Program-made: the position numbers and the translations under genes
Shown: one piece after another, positions 4,096 to 6,270 of the stretch
Layout: each line of letters starts with the position of its first letter
How positions within the stretch are numbered: position 1 is the stretch's first letter
The notes under the pieces: model-generated
What the model was told of the DNA's origin: nothing
The model's database searches: none
The model's input: only the letters and a program-made list of their open reading frames with translations
DNA from: Spirochaetia bacterium
GTDB lineage: Bacteria; Spirochaetota; Spirochaetia; Sphaerochaetales; Sphaerochaetaceae
Length of the DNA stretch: 6,270 bases
Assembly: GCA_009929055.1 (NCBI GenBank)
Contig: SABI01000149.1
Span: forward strand, 1 to 6,270
Direction: 5' to 3'

Positions 4096-6270
4096 TTATC
4101 CTTGTACAGCTTTTGGAGCTTTCTCAAATATAAAAGGGAGAGCTTCATCAAAGTTACTCACAGGGTGGAAGGTAATTCCTTCTGTTATTTCATGGTCAAG
4201 TTCATCAAGGTCTCTTTGGTTATGCTTGGGAATAATGATAGTGGTAATCTTGTTCCTTCTTGCAGCAAGAACCTTCTCTTTTAATCCCCCAATTGGCATT
4301 ACTTTTCCTATTAAGTCGAGTTCTCCAGTCATTGCTAAGTGATCTTTTATGACAGTATTTGTTATAAGGGAGAAGAATGTTGTTGCCATCGTAATCCCTG
4401 CACTTGGTCCATCTTTTGGCGTTGCCCCTTCTGGAACGTGTAAGTGAATAGCATTCTTGTCAAACCATGTAGAGTCTATTCCATATTTCACACTGATACT
4501 CTTTAAGTGGGTGAGGGCTATATTAGCCGACTCTTGCATCACATCCCCTAGCTTACCAGTAAGTTTGAGTTCCCCTTTACCAGGATAACTCACCGCTTCT
4601 ATAATAAGGGTATCCCCCCCCATGCTGGTCCAAGCAAGACCTACTGCCATTCCAGCTCTATCAGCTTTCTTTATTTCATCTTCATAGAAATAAGGTTTTC
4701 CTAAGTATTGGGTCATCCTTTTTTGAGTGATTTTTACTGGAGGGGTTACATGCCCTTCAATGAGTTCTCTTGCAACCTTTCGGTGAATTTTATCTAAAGA
4801 TTTTTCATAGTTACGAACTCCTGCTTCTCGAGCATAGGAGTCGGCTATTTCATTCAAAATAGTACTTGTATAAGAGACATCCCCTTTTAATAGGCCATGC
4901 TTTTTTAAACTCTTAGGAACAAGGTACTTTTTCCCTATTGCTAACTTTTCTTTCGAGGTATACCCACTTAATGTGATAATCTCCATTCTGTCGAGTAATG
5001 GGCGAGGAATTGTTTCTAATGTGTTAGCCGTAACAATAAAGAGAATTTGGGAGACATCAAATGGGAGGTCGAGATAGTGGTCTCTGAAAGCAAAGTTTTG
5101 TTCACTATCTAAGACTTCAAGGAGGGCAGAAGCAGGGTCTCCTTGGTAGGATGAACCCATTTTATCTATTTCATCAATCAAGAAGACAGGGTTCTTTTTC
5201 TTTACTGTCTTAAGACCTTGGATAATCTTACCAGGCATTGCTCCAATATACGTTCTTCGGTGTCCTTTAATCTCTGCTTCATCTCTCATACCACCAACAC
5301 TGAACCGGTAATACTCTTTTTTTAGGGCACTCGCAATACTTCGCCCTACACTTGTTTTACCAACTCCAGGGGGGCCTACTAAACAAATAATGGATCCTTT
5401 TGTATCCTTTCTTTTCTTTCTTACTGCTAAATATTCTAAAATTCTGTCTTTTACATCTTTTAGTCCATAGTGATCTCTTTCAAGAATTTTAGAAGCCGAC
5501 TCTAAGGTGAAATCTTCTGCCTCTCCATCGAGCCAAGGAAGGGCTGCAATAGTTTCTAGGTAGTTCCGAGTAATAGAATACTCAGGACTATTAGGGTCAA
5601 GAGATTGGAATTTGTCTAATTCACTTTGTACTGCTTCAGCTACTTCCCCTTCTAATTTAAGGGCACTAATTTGTTTGCTTATTTTCTCAAACACAGCAGT
5701 TCTTGGGTCACTAGTGAGTCCTAATTCATGCTGGATATGTTTAAGTTCTTCTCGTAAAAAATATTCTCTTTGATTCTTTTCAAGTTTAGAGTTTACCCTT
5801 GCTTGAATCTGCTCTTGCATCTGTAATACTTGTTGTTCTTTCTTAATATGGACTAACACCCTCTCCATTCTTCTTCTTACATTGAGAGTTTCAAGAATTC
5901 TTTGTTGTCCACGACGATCAATGTTGATAATGGAAGCAATAAAGTCAGCCATTTTCCCACTTTGATCGATGTTAACCATGTTAAGACGCATCTCTTCAGT
6001 AAAGAGAGGGTTTCCTCTACTTAACTTCTTTGTTTCATTAATGAGTTGACGGGTCCATGCTTTAAGCTCTGTTGGGTTATCTTCAATATCTTCAAGATAC
6101 TCAACATCAGCTACAATGAATTTTCCCCCTGAGTGAAAGTCTTTCACTTGAAAGCGTTTCATTGTCGAAATAAAGATATTCATTCCGCCATCAGGAAGTT
6201 TAATTCGTTTAATTATTTTCGCGACTGTTCCAACCCGATACATGTTATCAGCTTCATAGTCTATTTTATT
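4096..6270 (-). CDS. lon: ATP-dependent protease Lon (5' end outside window)
   Basis: Lon is a cytoplasmic AAA+ serine protease that degrades misfolded and regulatory proteins as a hexamer. The frame stays open to base 6270; nine codons (NKIDYEADN) precede the Met at 6243, so that Met is internal. About 70-90 N-terminal residues are missing. Counting from this Met, the rest of the substrate-binding N domain (YRVGTVAKI..KLPDG) comes first, then a charged coiled region (about 126-215) containing NQREYFLREELKHIQHELG. The AAA+ module follows, with Walker A GPPGVGKTS (290-298), Walker B VFLIDEID (353-360), sensor-1 Asn407, arginine finger Arg419 in LLDRME and sensor-2 Arg477 in REAGVR. The protease domain (about 515-715) has catalytic Ser614 in DGPSAG and Lys657 in GGLKEK. 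Their spacing of 43 residues equals that of S679/K722 in E. coli. All catalytic parts are intact. The U32-family gene follows 3 bases after the stop. The promoter is outside the window. Confidence 0.97.
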   Translation of the reverse strand, partial: NKIDYEADNMYRVGTVAKIIKRIKLPDGGMNIFISTMKRFQVKDFHSGGKFIVADVEYLEDIEDNPTELKAWTRQLINETKKLSRGNPLFTEEMRLNMVNIDQSGKMADFIASIINIDRRGQQRILETLNVRRRMERVLVHIKKEQQVLQMQEQIQARVNSKLEKNQREYFLREELKHIQHELGLTSDPRTAVFEKISKQISALKLEGEVAEAVQSELDKFQSLDPNSPEYSITRNYLETIAALPWLDGEAEDFTLESASKILERDHYGLKDVKDRILEYLAVRKKRKDTKGSIICLVGPPGVGKTSVGRSIASALKKEYYRFSVGGMRDEAEIKGHRRTYIGAMPGKIIQGLKTVKKKNPVFLIDEIDKMGSSYQGDPASALLEVLDSEQNFAFRDHYLDLPFDVSQILFIVTANTLETIPRPLLDRMEIITLSGYTSKEKLAIGKKYLVPKSLKKHGLLKGDVSYTSTILNEIADSYAREAGVRNYEKSLDKIHRKVARELIEGHVTPPVKITQKRMTQYLGKPYFYEDEIKKADRAGMAVGLAWTSMGGDTLIIEAVSYPGKGELKLTGKLGDVMQESANIALTHLKSISVKYGIDSTWFDKNAIHLHVPEGATPKDGPSAGITMATTFFSLITNTVIKDHLAMTGELDLIGKVMPIGGLKEKVLAARRNKITTIIIPKHNQRDLDELDHEITEGITFHPVSNFDEALPFIFEKAPKAVQG

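Noticed and set aside
4102..4284. Open frame of 60 codons on the + strand antisense to the 3' end of lon
   Set aside because: It overlaps the conserved Lon protease domain, has no Shine-Dalgarno or promoter, and its translation is unlike any family I know.

Overview
This window looks like an ordinary chromosomal segment of an AT-leaning bacterium. Recalled resemblances point weakly to the spirochaetes. The Lon protease has a linker stretch (LDPNSPEYSITRNYLE) of a type I associate with spirochaete and Bacteroidetes Lons. The small Hc1/histone-H1-like protein is known from chlamydiae, Bacteroidetes and some spirochaetes. No rRNA, tRNA, CRISPR array, insertion sequence or phage gene is visible, so the lineage call rests on protein resemblance and is tentative.

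The left part (1-2434) is read on the + strand. It holds the C-terminal half of an FGGY-family carbohydrate kinase, cut by the window's left edge. A hairpin-containing gap of about 100 bases follows, then a complete BCCT-family membrane transporter whose best start is at 878 rather than 863. The transporter ends in a good intrinsic terminator at 2457-2519. A second, probably bidirectional hairpin at 2536-2565 separates it from the convergent genes on the other strand.

The right part (2586-6270) is read on the - strand. In transcription order it holds lon (ATP-dependent protease, N-terminal end outside the window), then a U32-family protein of the TrhP/YegQ tRNA-hydroxylation type starting 3 bases after the lon stop, then a 58-codon Hc1-like gene. 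That small gene has its own extended -10 promoter and a strong Shine-Dalgarno. lon and the U32 gene almost certainly share a transcript; the Hc1-like gene is probably transcribed separately.

The kinase and transporter may serve uptake and phosphorylation of an organic solute, but their substrates cannot be fixed from sequence. lon, the U32 gene and the Hc1-like gene are housekeeping functions (proteolysis, tRNA modification, nucleoid packaging). I found no convincing undescribed multi-gene system. The points most worth a second look are the small basic Hc1-like protein, the departures of the BCCT transporter from the betaine-type binding and sodium sites, and overlapping hairpins ahead of the transporter.
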